A stretch of 64,000 nucleotides of DNA from Mycobacterium sp. 852013-50091_SCH5140682 (GTDB lineage: Bacteria; Actinomycetota; Actinomycetes; Mycobacteriales; Mycobacteriaceae). The translations under genes were made by a program, and so were the position numbers. Below are positions 24,551 to 32,230 of the stretch, piece by piece (position 1 is the stretch's first letter; every line of letters begins with the position of its first letter). The stretch is taken from positions 62,001 through 126,000 of the forward strand of contig NZ_LZTB01000057.1 of assembly GCF_001665685.1 (NCBI RefSeq), written 5' to 3'. The notes under the pieces are model-generated. The model was not told the DNA's origin, made no database searches, and saw nothing but the letters and a program-made list of their open reading frames with translations.

Positions 24551-25270
24551 TCAGACGGACGCCGATTCCAGGTCGGGCGCCACGTAGTAGTCGTAGAGAC
24601 CCTTGGTGTAGGAGAACCGCATCTCTGCGCCCCACCGCACGAGTTGCAGGCACCGCTGCTGAAGCTGCGGGGTGTCGGCGTGGTCGAGCACGATCTGGTA
24701 GCCGCGTTCGCCGTGCACCACGTCGGAGGTGATGTGCAGGTCGAAGAACTCGATCTCGTCCTCGCTGAACCCGTAAACCTCACGCAGCGGCACGATCTGC
24801 TTGGTGTAGATGCTCGGCACCTGCGATTCCAGGCCGACCACGAGCGCCGCGGTGGCCACCACGAAGTGCTCGCGCTGCGACACCGCGTAGCACCAGGCCT
24901 GCAGGCCCCGCGTGATCGCGTTCATGTTGGACGGATCCTCGATGCGCTCCCGCGTGGTGCCGCACGCCTCGCCGAACTTGATCAGCAGATCGGTGTGACG
25001 GATGTCGGCCAGCTCCTCCTCGTACATGTTCTGGAGCGTGAAATCCTTTGCCCCGGTGAACTCGTCGGGAGTATTGGAGTAGATGTTGGCCAGGTAGTCG
25101 GCGAACGGGCCGACGTAGTGGTAGTGGTTCTCGGCCCACCGCGCGAAGTGCTGCTTGCTCAGCTTGCCGTCTGCCCACGCCTTGGAGAACGACGCGTTCT
25201 TGGCCTCGCGGCCTTTGATCGCATTCTCGAGTTCGGCGCGAAACTCGTCGCGCCCGAGCAGCTGGGTCAT
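24551..25270 (-). CDS. Heme-oxygenase-like diiron oxidase (PqqC/TenA-like fold)
   Basis: A 239-residue all-helical protein. Candidate metal ligands follow the known pattern of heme-oxygenase-like diiron oxidases: E85-x6-H92 in EEELADIRHTD, E148 in VGLESQ, and H179-x3-D183-x2-H186 in DLHITSDVVHGERG. Relatives include PqqC, CADD-like and UndA/BesC-type enzymes, which use O2 for N-oxidation, decarboxylation or C-C cleavage. Start at ATG 25270, the first gene of the oxidase-Rieske-reductase-dehydrogenase operon. Having a dedicated ferredoxin and reductase suggests reductive O2 activation. The substrate is unknown. A shared 14-base motif lies 102 bases upstream. Confidence 0.8.
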   Translation of the reverse strand: MTQLLGRDEFRAELENAIKGREAKNASFSKAWADGKLSKQHFARWAENHYHYVGPFADYLANIYSNTPDEFTGAKDFTLQNMYEEELADIRHTDLLIKFGEACGTTRERIEDPSNMNAITRGLQAWCYAVSQREHFVVATAALVVGLESQVPSIYTKQIVPLREVYGFSEDEIEFFDLHITSDVVHGERGYQIVLDHADTPQLQQRCLQLVRWGAEMRFSYTKGLYDYYVAPDLESASV

Positions 25271-25371
25271 CGATGCTTCCTTTCGTGAAATGACTTGGGT
25301 GTCAAGGAGATTAGCTAGGTAGCGACGGAACCGGCCATGGTCACAATCACCGGCGCCGCAACCTATGAGCG

Positions 25372-25385
25372 GGTCATGGTGCACA
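25372..25385. promoter_or_regulatory. Shared 14-base motif (GGTCATGGTGCACA), copy 2, upstream of the diiron oxidase operon
   Basis: Identical to the reverse complement of 19097-19110. It lies in the 125-base gap between the oxidase start and the GlcG/HbpS-like gene end. TGCACA at 25380-25385 is the core also found beside the regulator gene (25964-25969) and five times at 29196-29382. Probable operator for the PucR-type regulator; not proven. Confidence 0.4.
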
Positions 25386-25395
25386 AAAGTGCGCT

Positions 25396-25848
25396 TCAGG
25401 CCCGCGCAACCGAGGCCGTGAGCGCCTCGAACTCCGCAAGGATCGCGGCACCCACGGCCTTGTCCTGCTCGCCGTTTCCGCCGCTGATCCCGACGCCGCC
25501 CACGATCTGGCCGTCGAACACCAACGGGAAGCCGCCGACGAAGATCGCGAACTTGCCCGGCAGCATGTGGCTGATCCCGAAGGCCTCGTTGCCGGGCAAC
25601 GCAGGCCCGTTGGGTGGTTCGTTGAATAGGTGGGTGGCACGTTCGTGCCCCGCGGCGGTGAAGGCCTTGGCGATCGCGATGTCAACACCCGTGAGGCGGG
25701 CACCCGGTAACCGGTGCAGCGCAAGGACATTGCCACCGTCGTCGCAGATGCACAGGGTCTGCTTGACGCCGATTTCCTCGGCCTTGGCGCGACCCGCGGC
25801 CAGCAGCGGCAACGCGTCGTCGAGGGTGATGCGGTGAATTCGGTGCAT
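25396..25848 (-). CDS. GlcG/HbpS family protein (DUF336)
   Basis: A 150-residue protein of the GlcG/HbpS family. Family signatures are DDGGNVLALHRLPGARLTGVDIAIAKAFTAA in the first half, a central PGKFAIFVGGFPLVFDGQIVGGVGISGG and the terminal AVGAAILAEFEAL helix. Some members bind heme; many occur in catabolic operons with unknown function. It is divergent from the PucR-type regulator with 182 bases between and ends 125 bases before the oxidase operon. Confidence 0.8.
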   Translation of the reverse strand: MHRIHRITLDDALPLLAAGRAKAEEIGVKQTLCICDDGGNVLALHRLPGARLTGVDIAIAKAFTAAGHERATHLFNEPPNGPALPGNEAFGISHMLPGKFAIFVGGFPLVFDGQIVGGVGISGGNGEQDKAVGAAILAEFEALTASVARA

Positions 25849-26030
25849 TGATGTCTCGCTCTCTCGCGGCAGTCGTGATCGGCTGACGAGGCATGTCTAT
25901 CAACGGCAGGATCACAACGGGATGGCTAATATGACCTGGATTGACGGCTGAACCGGGTTACATTGCACATGGTGTCTGTGCTGACAAGTCCGGTAATCGA
26001 TACAGAACGGCACGAGACGCGAGGTGTGAC

Positions 26031-27698
26031 ATGCCGGCAACACCGACCGACAGCGAACGCATGACCGTTGCGGGACTGCTCGACGAGTCGCTCATGTCGA
26101 GTGCCCGAGTGGTCGCGGGCGCCGACCGCCTCGGCGTCGAGTTGAGCTGGGTGCTTCCGCTCAACGAGGTTCTGACACAACACGATCCGCTCGACGCCGT
26201 CGCGGTCTATGCGCGACCTGAGTCCTTGGTCGGCAACAGTGCCGCGCTGTCGGCGCTCATCGCGCGCGGCGCCACGACCCTGCTGGTGGACGGAGCAATA
26301 CCGGCCGATGTCGGTCACCTGCCCGAGGGGCTGATCGTCATCGAGTTCGGCATCCCGGTCGGGTTCGCAGCGCTGAATCGGCTGCTCGCCGAACGCGCGC
26401 TGAGCCAGGAAGTCCACGTCATGCGGTACTCGACGCATGTGCACGCGTCACTCGCGGGCTTGTTCCACCGCGGTGCCGGGCTGGAAATCCTGGTGCGAGA
26501 GGTCTCGAACCTGGCGCGCAATCCGGCGGTGGCGCTCGACGCCCGCGGGCACGTGGTTGCGTGCAACGGTGTCACACCCGATGTGCTGGCACCGCTGGCC
26601 GATTCGGTGAGCGCGATGCTCGCGGTCGACCTGCCGGCGTCCGAGCGGCGCTCCGACGGACATGACACCAGGATCCAGCCGGTGACAGGCTTGCACGACA
26701 GCGTGTGGACGTGTGTGGCGAGTGCGATCCGGCTCGGGAAGTCGTTCGAAGGCTGGGTGGTGATCCTCGTTCCGACGGCCGAACCCGGTCACCATGATCT
26801 GGCCCGCTACGCGGTGCTGACCGAGCAGGCCACCGCGATCGTCGGCTCGGAGATGCTGCGGCAACGCAGCGTCGACGAAGCCGAGGAACGCGCGCGCGGA
26901 GATTTCGTCCAGGCCCTGGTGCACGGCAGCTTCTCCAGCGAGCACGACATGCGGGCCCGCGCCGAGCACCACGACATCGAACTCGATTCGCGGTTCGGGG
27001 TTTTCGTCGCACCTGGCGTCCTGCCCCGCCGCGTGGACAACCCGACCGCAAGCATGGTCCGGCTTGCGCGCTATGCGGCCGGTGTTGCGCCACACCCGTC
27101 GGTGAACGCCTATGTCACGGTGATCGGCGACGTCCTGGTCGTGGTGCGGACACTGCGCAGCGAGGACGCCACGGCGATGCGGGAAGAGATGACCGAGTAC
27201 GCCCGGGCGATGTCGGTCGAGCTGGAGCGGCGCCGTGGGCTGCGGGAACCGGTTGCCTACGGCAGGCCCGCGCGCGGCGCCGGTGAGGTCAGGGAGAGTT
27301 ATCGCGAGGCCCGGGTGGCACTCGGGATCGCACGCCGCTTGCACCGCACGGGCCCGACCTCCTACCAGGAATTGCGTGGCTTCACGGTGCTGGCACAGGT
27401 GGCCGAGACTCAGGAAAGCCGCCAGTTGGTCCGGGATGTGTTGGGGCCGTTGCGCTCTGCTCCTGACCTGTTAGAAACCTTGAGTACCTATCTGGCCGAG
27501 GGCGGCAACGTCAACGCGACGGCACGCGTCCTCAACGTGCACCGCAACACCATGCTGGCCAAGCTGGACCGGGTGTCACGGCTTCTGGGCATGGACATCC
27601 GGGTGCCCGAGAACCAATTCACGGTGTGGCTGGCGATCCGCCTCGACCTCCTCGACGAAGTGCGCTCGGCGGTCGACCGGGAGGCCAGCTTCCGCTGA
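26031..27698 (+). CDS. PucR/CdaR-family transcriptional regulator with N-terminal PucR domain
   Basis: A 555-residue regulator with three parts. The N-terminal PucR-like sensor domain (about 12-130) starts MTVAGLLDESLMSSARVVAGA. The central part is of the GGDEF-like CdaR type, and the C-terminal helix-turn-helix includes YLAEGGNVNATARVLNVHRNTMLAKLDRV. ATG 26031 has GAGGTG five bases upstream; the frame extends to 25941 without homology. The upstream gap contains GCACA-N7-TGTGC at 25965-25981, a dyad built on the same TGCACA core. Centrally placed, it is the likely controller of the flanking oxidase, permease and MFS genes. Confidence 0.85.
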   Translation: MPATPTDSERMTVAGLLDESLMSSARVVAGADRLGVELSWVLPLNEVLTQHDPLDAVAVYARPESLVGNSAALSALIARGATTLLVDGAIPADVGHLPEGLIVIEFGIPVGFAALNRLLAERALSQEVHVMRYSTHVHASLAGLFHRGAGLEILVREVSNLARNPAVALDARGHVVACNGVTPDVLAPLADSVSAMLAVDLPASERRSDGHDTRIQPVTGLHDSVWTCVASAIRLGKSFEGWVVILVPTAEPGHHDLARYAVLTEQATAIVGSEMLRQRSVDEAEERARGDFVQALVHGSFSSEHDMRARAEHHDIELDSRFGVFVAPGVLPRRVDNPTASMVRLARYAAGVAPHPSVNAYVTVIGDVLVVVRTLRSEDATAMREEMTEYARAMSVELERRRGLREPVAYGRPARGAGEVRESYREARVALGIARRLHRTGPTSYQELRGFTVLAQVAETQESRQLVRDVLGPLRSAPDLLETLSTYLAEGGNVNATARVLNVHRNTMLAKLDRVSRLLGMDIRVPENQFTVWLAIRLDLLDEVRSAVDREASFR

Positions 27699-29066
27699 TC
27701 ACACCGGGGCAGGGTCCGGACCGAGAAACGACCCGGCCAGCCCCAGGGTGACTATCACCGCGCAGGCGATGAACACCAGCGGATAGCCGCTGATGTCCAG
27801 GGCCACCGCGACCCACGCCGCACCGCACGCCGAGCCGCCGAATCGGACCAGATTGAACAGGCCCAGCCCGGTACCGCGTTCGCCCGCGGGTGCGCGCGTC
27901 GCGCCAGTCGCCGCGGGCGTCTGAACCAGCGAGATACCGACCCCGGCGGCCACCAGGACAGCCACCATGGCGGGCAGCAGCAGCCGGTGCTGCGCGACCG
28001 TGACGGCCAGACCGACCTGCGCGATCAGCAGCAACACCAGGCCGGTGCGCATGACCCGCCGCGGGCCCAACCGGTCCTGCCAACGACCCACACCAGGACC
28101 GAGGATCGCCATGGCTGCGGGCACCGTGAACAACGCGATGCCCGCAGCCGATATCGACACCGAATTGCCGACCAGATACAGCGGGACCGCGAGCAAAGCT
28201 GCACCGAGACAAAACATCTGGGCGAACGCCGCCACAGCGCTGCGGGCGAACCGGGATTCGGTCACCAGCCGAACGTCGACGAACGGGTTCGGAATGCAGG
28301 TGCAGTGCCACGCGAACCACGCCAGTACGACGACCGCGATCACCACGACGCCGAGCGCGAACCAAGCCGTGACGTCGGGTTGTGACACCAGGGCCAACCC
28401 GAGCATGAGCAGTGCCGATCCGATCGTCAACGCGGATGCGCCCGCGAGGTCGAACCGCATCCTGGTCCCGGGATACCGCGGCACATAGCGGAGGGTGCCG
28501 ACGAAGCCTGCCAGCGCCACCGGCACGAGCGGCACGAATACCCATCGCCAACCCCAGTGGTCGGCCACCAGGCCACCCAGGCTCGGCCCGATCGCCTGCC
28601 CGATGCCGTTGGCCGACGCCCATGCACCCATGGCCCTGCCTCGTGACTGCCCCGAGAACATCCAGGCGATCAGGCCCATCACCGCGGGGGCGAAGGCAGC
28701 GGCGGCGACCCCGCCGGCGGCTCGCCATGCGATCAGCAGGGGCAACGTCGGCGCGGTCGCCGCGCCGACGGCACAGACCGCCGTCGCCAGCAGTGCCATG
28801 CAATATATGCGTCTGCGCCCGAAGCGGTCCCCGAACCAGCCGGCCAGCGGTATGGTCGCGGCGAAGCAGACCAGGAAGCCGACGACGACGAAAACCCCGT
28901 TGCCGAGTGGAGCGCCGAACTCGTCGATGATCGCGTTCAGCGGAACATTGACGACATTGTTGCTGAGGGTGCCCACCACTGTCCCCGCCAGCAGCGCCGC
29001 CAATCCCAGTGGTGTGCCATCGTCCAGCGCCGGGTCCGGCGGCCCTGCGCTTCGAACATCGGTCAT
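27699..29066 (-). CDS. MFS drug/solute exporter, DHA2-like
   Basis: A 455-residue major facilitator with about 14 predicted helices. The MFS loop motif GWFGDRFGRRR (between helices 2 and 3) and a WGWRWVFVPLVPVAL segment typical of the EmrB/QacA branch are visible. Start at ATG 29066; an upstream in-frame TTG at 29081 is less likely. Its stop abuts the stop of the regulator (TGATCA, both TGA). It is divergent from the second permease. It may export a toxic substrate or intermediate of the pathway. Confidence 0.85.
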   Translation of the reverse strand: MTDVRSAGPPDPALDDGTPLGLAALLAGTVVGTLSNNVVNVPLNAIIDEFGAPLGNGVFVVVGFLVCFAATIPLAGWFGDRFGRRRIYCMALLATAVCAVGAATAPTLPLLIAWRAAGGVAAAAFAPAVMGLIAWMFSGQSRGRAMGAWASANGIGQAIGPSLGGLVADHWGWRWVFVPLVPVALAGFVGTLRYVPRYPGTRMRFDLAGASALTIGSALLMLGLALVSQPDVTAWFALGVVVIAVVVLAWFAWHCTCIPNPFVDVRLVTESRFARSAVAAFAQMFCLGAALLAVPLYLVGNSVSISAAGIALFTVPAAMAILGPGVGRWQDRLGPRRVMRTGLVLLLIAQVGLAVTVAQHRLLLPAMVAVLVAAGVGISLVQTPAATGATRAPAGERGTGLGLFNLVRFGGSACGAAWVAVALDISGYPLVFIACAVIVTLGLAGSFLGPDPAPV

Positions 29067-29413
29067 GGTGCGTGTACCCAATCTGGAAGCCGGCGAATTG
29101 CGGCCTGAGCCATGGCGTTTGCCAAGTCCTGTCGACCCGCACCAAGCACTGTCTCACCTGGGCCCGGCCAATTGGGGAATCCGTCGGCGCGATACTGCAC
29201 ACCCCGACACGGCCAGACCTGGACAACGTGCACAAGCCGGCGAATCGTTACGTCACGGAAATCGGGCGATACGCCACCGACAAGTTTCGAGCATATTGCA
29301 CACGGTGAGGCAGTTCCGGATGTGCACTGTAGTCGTTGACCCAGGTCGTGACCGCGCCGAACATTCCACCATCGACTGCACAGCCCACCAGCAGTTCAAC
29401 GAGAGGTCCCGAA
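29067..29413. promoter_or_regulatory. Divergent promoter region with five TGCACA/TGTGCA elements
   Basis: This 347-base gap between the MFS exporter and the second permease has no credible gene. TGCACA occurs at 29196, 29229, 29297 and 29377 and TGTGCA at 29321, i.e. five copies in 187 bases. The 29297 and 29321 copies form an inverted pair. By rough base-composition arithmetic far fewer than one copy would be expected by chance. The same hexamer marks the other PucR-linked gaps. Likely a regulator-binding region. Confidence 0.45.
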
Positions 29414-30973
29414 TTGGACACCCATCTCACCGCGGCGCACTGGATCTACCTTGCAGGCATCGTCGTCATTCTCATCACGATGGCAATCCGCAAGAACATC
29501 GTCGTGCCTGCGGTCACCGCAACACTCATGACGGCCTGGGCGTTCTCCGGAAGCCTCATCACCGGCCTGTCGTCGATCTTCAACGCCAGCCTGACCGCGG
29601 CCAAAGAACTGTTCAACATCTTCCTGATCATCGCGATCGTGACGGCGATGCTGGGGGCGCTGCGGGAGATGGGCGCCGACCGCATGATGGTCACGCCGTT
29701 TCGCCGAGTGATGCGAGCCGGAACCAGCAGCTTCATCGTGCTCGCGATCGTCACCTACGTGATCTCGCTGTTCTTCTGGCCAACACCTGCTGTGCCCCTG
29801 GTCGGGGCGGTGCTCATCCCTGTCGCGATCCGGGCGGGACTGGCACCGCTGTCGGTCGGCATGGTCATCGCGATCTCCGGTCAGGGGATGGCGCTGTCAT
29901 CGGACTACATCATCAAGGTGGCCCCAGGTATCTCGGCTAAGGCCGCCGGGGTCGACGCCGACACGGTCGCCGACAAGGCCATGGTGCTGTCGCTGATCGT
30001 GGGCCTCACCGCGCTCGTCATCACCTACGTATTGCAGCGCCGCACCTGGCACCACCCCTCGCCGGAACTGCTGAAGGACTGGGAGGACGCCGCGGACCGG
30101 CGTCGCGATGATGACGACGCCTCGTCCGGTGAGGGTGCGCCGGCGGTGCCAAGCCCCCCGCCTCCGCCAGTGCCGGAACCAATTCTGGCTGGTGGTGCCA
30201 CCGCGACCGTCACCACCACCGTCATCCTGACCGACCCGGTCGAAGAGCCACAGCACCCGCAGAAGACTTTGGCGGCAAAGTTTTTCGCAGTGCTGGTTCC
30301 CCTGGTGTACTTCGCGTTCATCGTCTACCTGCTACTGGGAAAGTTCACCAGCGTGGTGCCCCCACTCAAAGGCGGAGACGCAGCTGCCATCGTCGGCGGC
30401 CTCGCGGCCTTGCTGCTCTTCGCAGCGTCGGCCACCAACGACAAACGCAACTTCCTAGAGACGTCGTCGCAGCACGTCGTGGACGGGCTGGTGTTCGCGT
30501 TCAAGGCCATGGGGATCGTATTGCCGATCGCCGGATTCTTCTTCATCGGCAACGGCGACTTCTCGGCGGCGATCCTCGGGATGCCCGCCGACGCCCGGGG
30601 CCCGGCGTTCCTATTCGACCTCATCACCGCCGCCCAGTCGCATCTGTCGCCGAATCCCGTCGTCACGTCTTTCGCGGTGTTGTTCGTCGGACTCATTGCA
30701 GGGCTTGAAGGTTCGGGCTTTTCGGGGTTGCCGCTGACTGGCTCGCTCTCGGGGGCGCTCGGGCCCGTCGTCCACATGGATCCCTCGACCTTGGCTGCGA
30801 TCGGGCAGATGGGCAACATCTGGTCCGGCGGCGGCACGTTGGTGGCGTGGTCTTCGCTGGTGGCGGTCGCGGGATTCGCGCGGGTGCCCGTGCTGAGCCT
30901 CGCTCGCAAGTGCTTCCTTCCCGTGATGACGGGATTGGTGCTGGCCACCGTCGTCGCGATCATCGTCTTCTGA
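29414..30973 (+). CDS. Multi-helix membrane permease, family uncertain (paralogue of the 17.5-19.0 kb permease)
   Basis: A 519-residue protein with about 12 transmembrane helices and a long proline-rich charged linker (about residues 210-265) between the halves. TTG at 29414 was chosen because GAGAGG lies seven bases upstream and because the resulting MDTHLTAAHWIYLAG aligns with the start MKPLSAAHWVYLLG of the paralogue. Shared blocks are VTAMLGA, FWPTP, GQGMALSSDYI and SGGGTLVAWSSL. Solute unknown. It is divergent from the MFS exporter and in the same control region of TGCACA elements. Confidence 0.75.
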   Translation: MDTHLTAAHWIYLAGIVVILITMAIRKNIVVPAVTATLMTAWAFSGSLITGLSSIFNASLTAAKELFNIFLIIAIVTAMLGALREMGADRMMVTPFRRVMRAGTSSFIVLAIVTYVISLFFWPTPAVPLVGAVLIPVAIRAGLAPLSVGMVIAISGQGMALSSDYIIKVAPGISAKAAGVDADTVADKAMVLSLIVGLTALVITYVLQRRTWHHPSPELLKDWEDAADRRRDDDDASSGEGAPAVPSPPPPPVPEPILAGGATATVTTTVILTDPVEEPQHPQKTLAAKFFAVLVPLVYFAFIVYLLLGKFTSVVPPLKGGDAAAIVGGLAALLLFAASATNDKRNFLETSSQHVVDGLVFAFKAMGIVLPIAGFFFIGNGDFSAAILGMPADARGPAFLFDLITAAQSHLSPNPVVTSFAVLFVGLIAGLEGSGFSGLPLTGSLSGALGPVVHMDPSTLAAIGQMGNIWSGGGTLVAWSSLVAVAGFARVPVLSLARKCFLPVMTGLVLATVVAIIVF

Positions 30974-31398
30974 AAGATGGTGCGGCTGGACCGGCCATCG
31001 CTCTGGCGGGGTTCACGGCCGGAGCGCTCGCCGCAGGCATGGCAGTGCGCCGCCGAACGTCATCCGGCTGAGACACCCGCATCACGGCGCTGCTCACCAT
31101 CGGCGCGGCGGTATTGCTCGCGCTGACGGTCGCCGTCGCGGTCGGCGCCGAAAACCCTCCTGGTGGCCGGCTCGCCGGCGTGGGGAACCGGCGGCTCGCG
31201 GCGATCGTCGTCATCTTTCTCGGCGCCGTCGCGGGTGCGATGCTGCTGCGGTTGCACATCGCGGTGCCGCTCAGCCTGGCAGCCGGGCACACGTGTCTGG
31301 TGGTGATCGTGGGCCATCTCGGATTGCGCGAGGAATCAACGGCTCTCGACGCAGCGGAAGCCGATGTGCGTCGTCGAACTGTCCTGGGATTGCGGTGA
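30974..31398 (+). pseudogene. Degraded DUF1275 (YoaK-like) membrane protein gene
   Basis: In one frame right after the permease stop, the translation reads ...AIALAGFTAGALAAGMAVRRR, then a stop (TGA 31069-31071). It continues as ITALLTIGAAVLLALTVAVA and RRLAAIVVIFLGAVAGAMLLRL, ending with TGA at 31396-31398. These pieces look like the AGF-x-GAL helix, a middle helix and the C-terminal helix of DUF1275 proteins. The N-terminal helices and the central QNA-containing region are missing. No start codon with a ribosome-binding site serves the whole. Best read as a relic with an internal deletion and a nonsense codon. The last part (31114-31398) could still encode a 94-residue hydrophobic peptide. 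Confidence 0.5.
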
Positions 31399-32211
31399 GC
31401 GGGCGGCCGGGCGGTAGCGGTGGCAATACTCCGGCGCGCACAGATGCGAGCCGCCTTTGAGGGTCTGGTTGATGCTGGGATCCGCGGCCGCCGGTGGACA
31501 GCACGCGGGCTGGACCGCGCCCGGCTGGTGATGGGCCGAGAATCGCGTCGACGTCCATTCCCACACGTTGCCGATCATGTCGTACAGCCCAAAGGCGTTG
31601 GCGGGGAACGAACCCACCGGTGAAGTACCGGTCCAGCCCAGCGCACCGTCGTTGCGGTACGGGAACCGGCCCTGCCAGGTGTTGGCCATCAGCTGACCGC
31701 CGGGCATGACATCGTCGCCCCAGGGGTAGACGGTGTCGGCTCCCCCGCGTGCCGCGTACTCCCATTCGGCTTCGGTGGGCAGCCGCCGGCCCGCCCACGC
31801 GGCATACGCCGCGGCGTCGGGGTAGGCCACCTGTACGACGGGGTGATCCGGCTGACCGGGGTCGCGGTCCGGCCCGAACGGGTATCGCCAGCTCGCGCCG
31901 GGCGCCCAGTCCCACCATTGCCGCCAGTCCTGCAGATTCACCGGCCCCGCGGTGGGCCGGAACACCAGCGCCCCCGGTAATAGATCTTGTTGGGCCACAC
32001 CCGGATACAGCGCCGGATCCAACGGACGTTCGGCGATGGTCACATATCCGGTGGCAGCGACGAACTCGGCGAACTGGGCGTTGGTGACGGGGTACTTCTC
32101 GATCGCGACCGACGCCACCGTCGCGGTGTACACCGGAGCCTCTTCCGGGTAGAAGCGCGTCGAACCCATGCGGAACGCTCCCCCGGGCAGTTCGACCAGT
32201 TCGGTGTGCAT
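31336..32211 (-). CDS. Formylglycine-generating enzyme (sulfatase-modifying factor)
   Basis: A 291-residue FGE-sulfatase domain protein. It converts the active-site cysteine of sulfatases to C-alpha-formylglycine. The redox/copper-binding pair C258 and C263 lies in the hallmark GGSHLCAPEYCHRYRPAAR. Other family blocks are PVTNAQFAEFV, GRRLPTEAEWEYAARGG and GNVWEWTS. It starts 20 bases after the arylsulfatase stop, the enzyme's obvious substrate. In M. tuberculosis the orthologous pair (Rv0711 atsA, Rv0712) also lies between rpsQ and rplN, so this is the ancestral neighbourhood. Confidence 0.95.
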   Translation of the reverse strand: MHTELVELPGGAFRMGSTRFYPEEAPVYTATVASVAIEKYPVTNAQFAEFVAATGYVTIAERPLDPALYPGVAQQDLLPGALVFRPTAGPVNLQDWRQWWDWAPGASWRYPFGPDRDPGQPDHPVVQVAYPDAAAYAAWAGRRLPTEAEWEYAARGGADTVYPWGDDVMPGGQLMANTWQGRFPYRNDGALGWTGTSPVGSFPANAFGLYDMIGNVWEWTSTRFSAHHQPGAVQPACCPPAAADPSINQTLKGGSHLCAPEYCHRYRPAARSPQSQDSSTTHIGFRCVESR

Positions 32212-32230
32212 GCGGTTCAGAGTAGTTCTG

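Noticed and set aside
27619..29235. 538-residue minus-strand frame across the MFS exporter
   Set aside because: Arg/Gly-rich shadow of the MFS gene in another frame; the MFS frame has clear helices and motifs.
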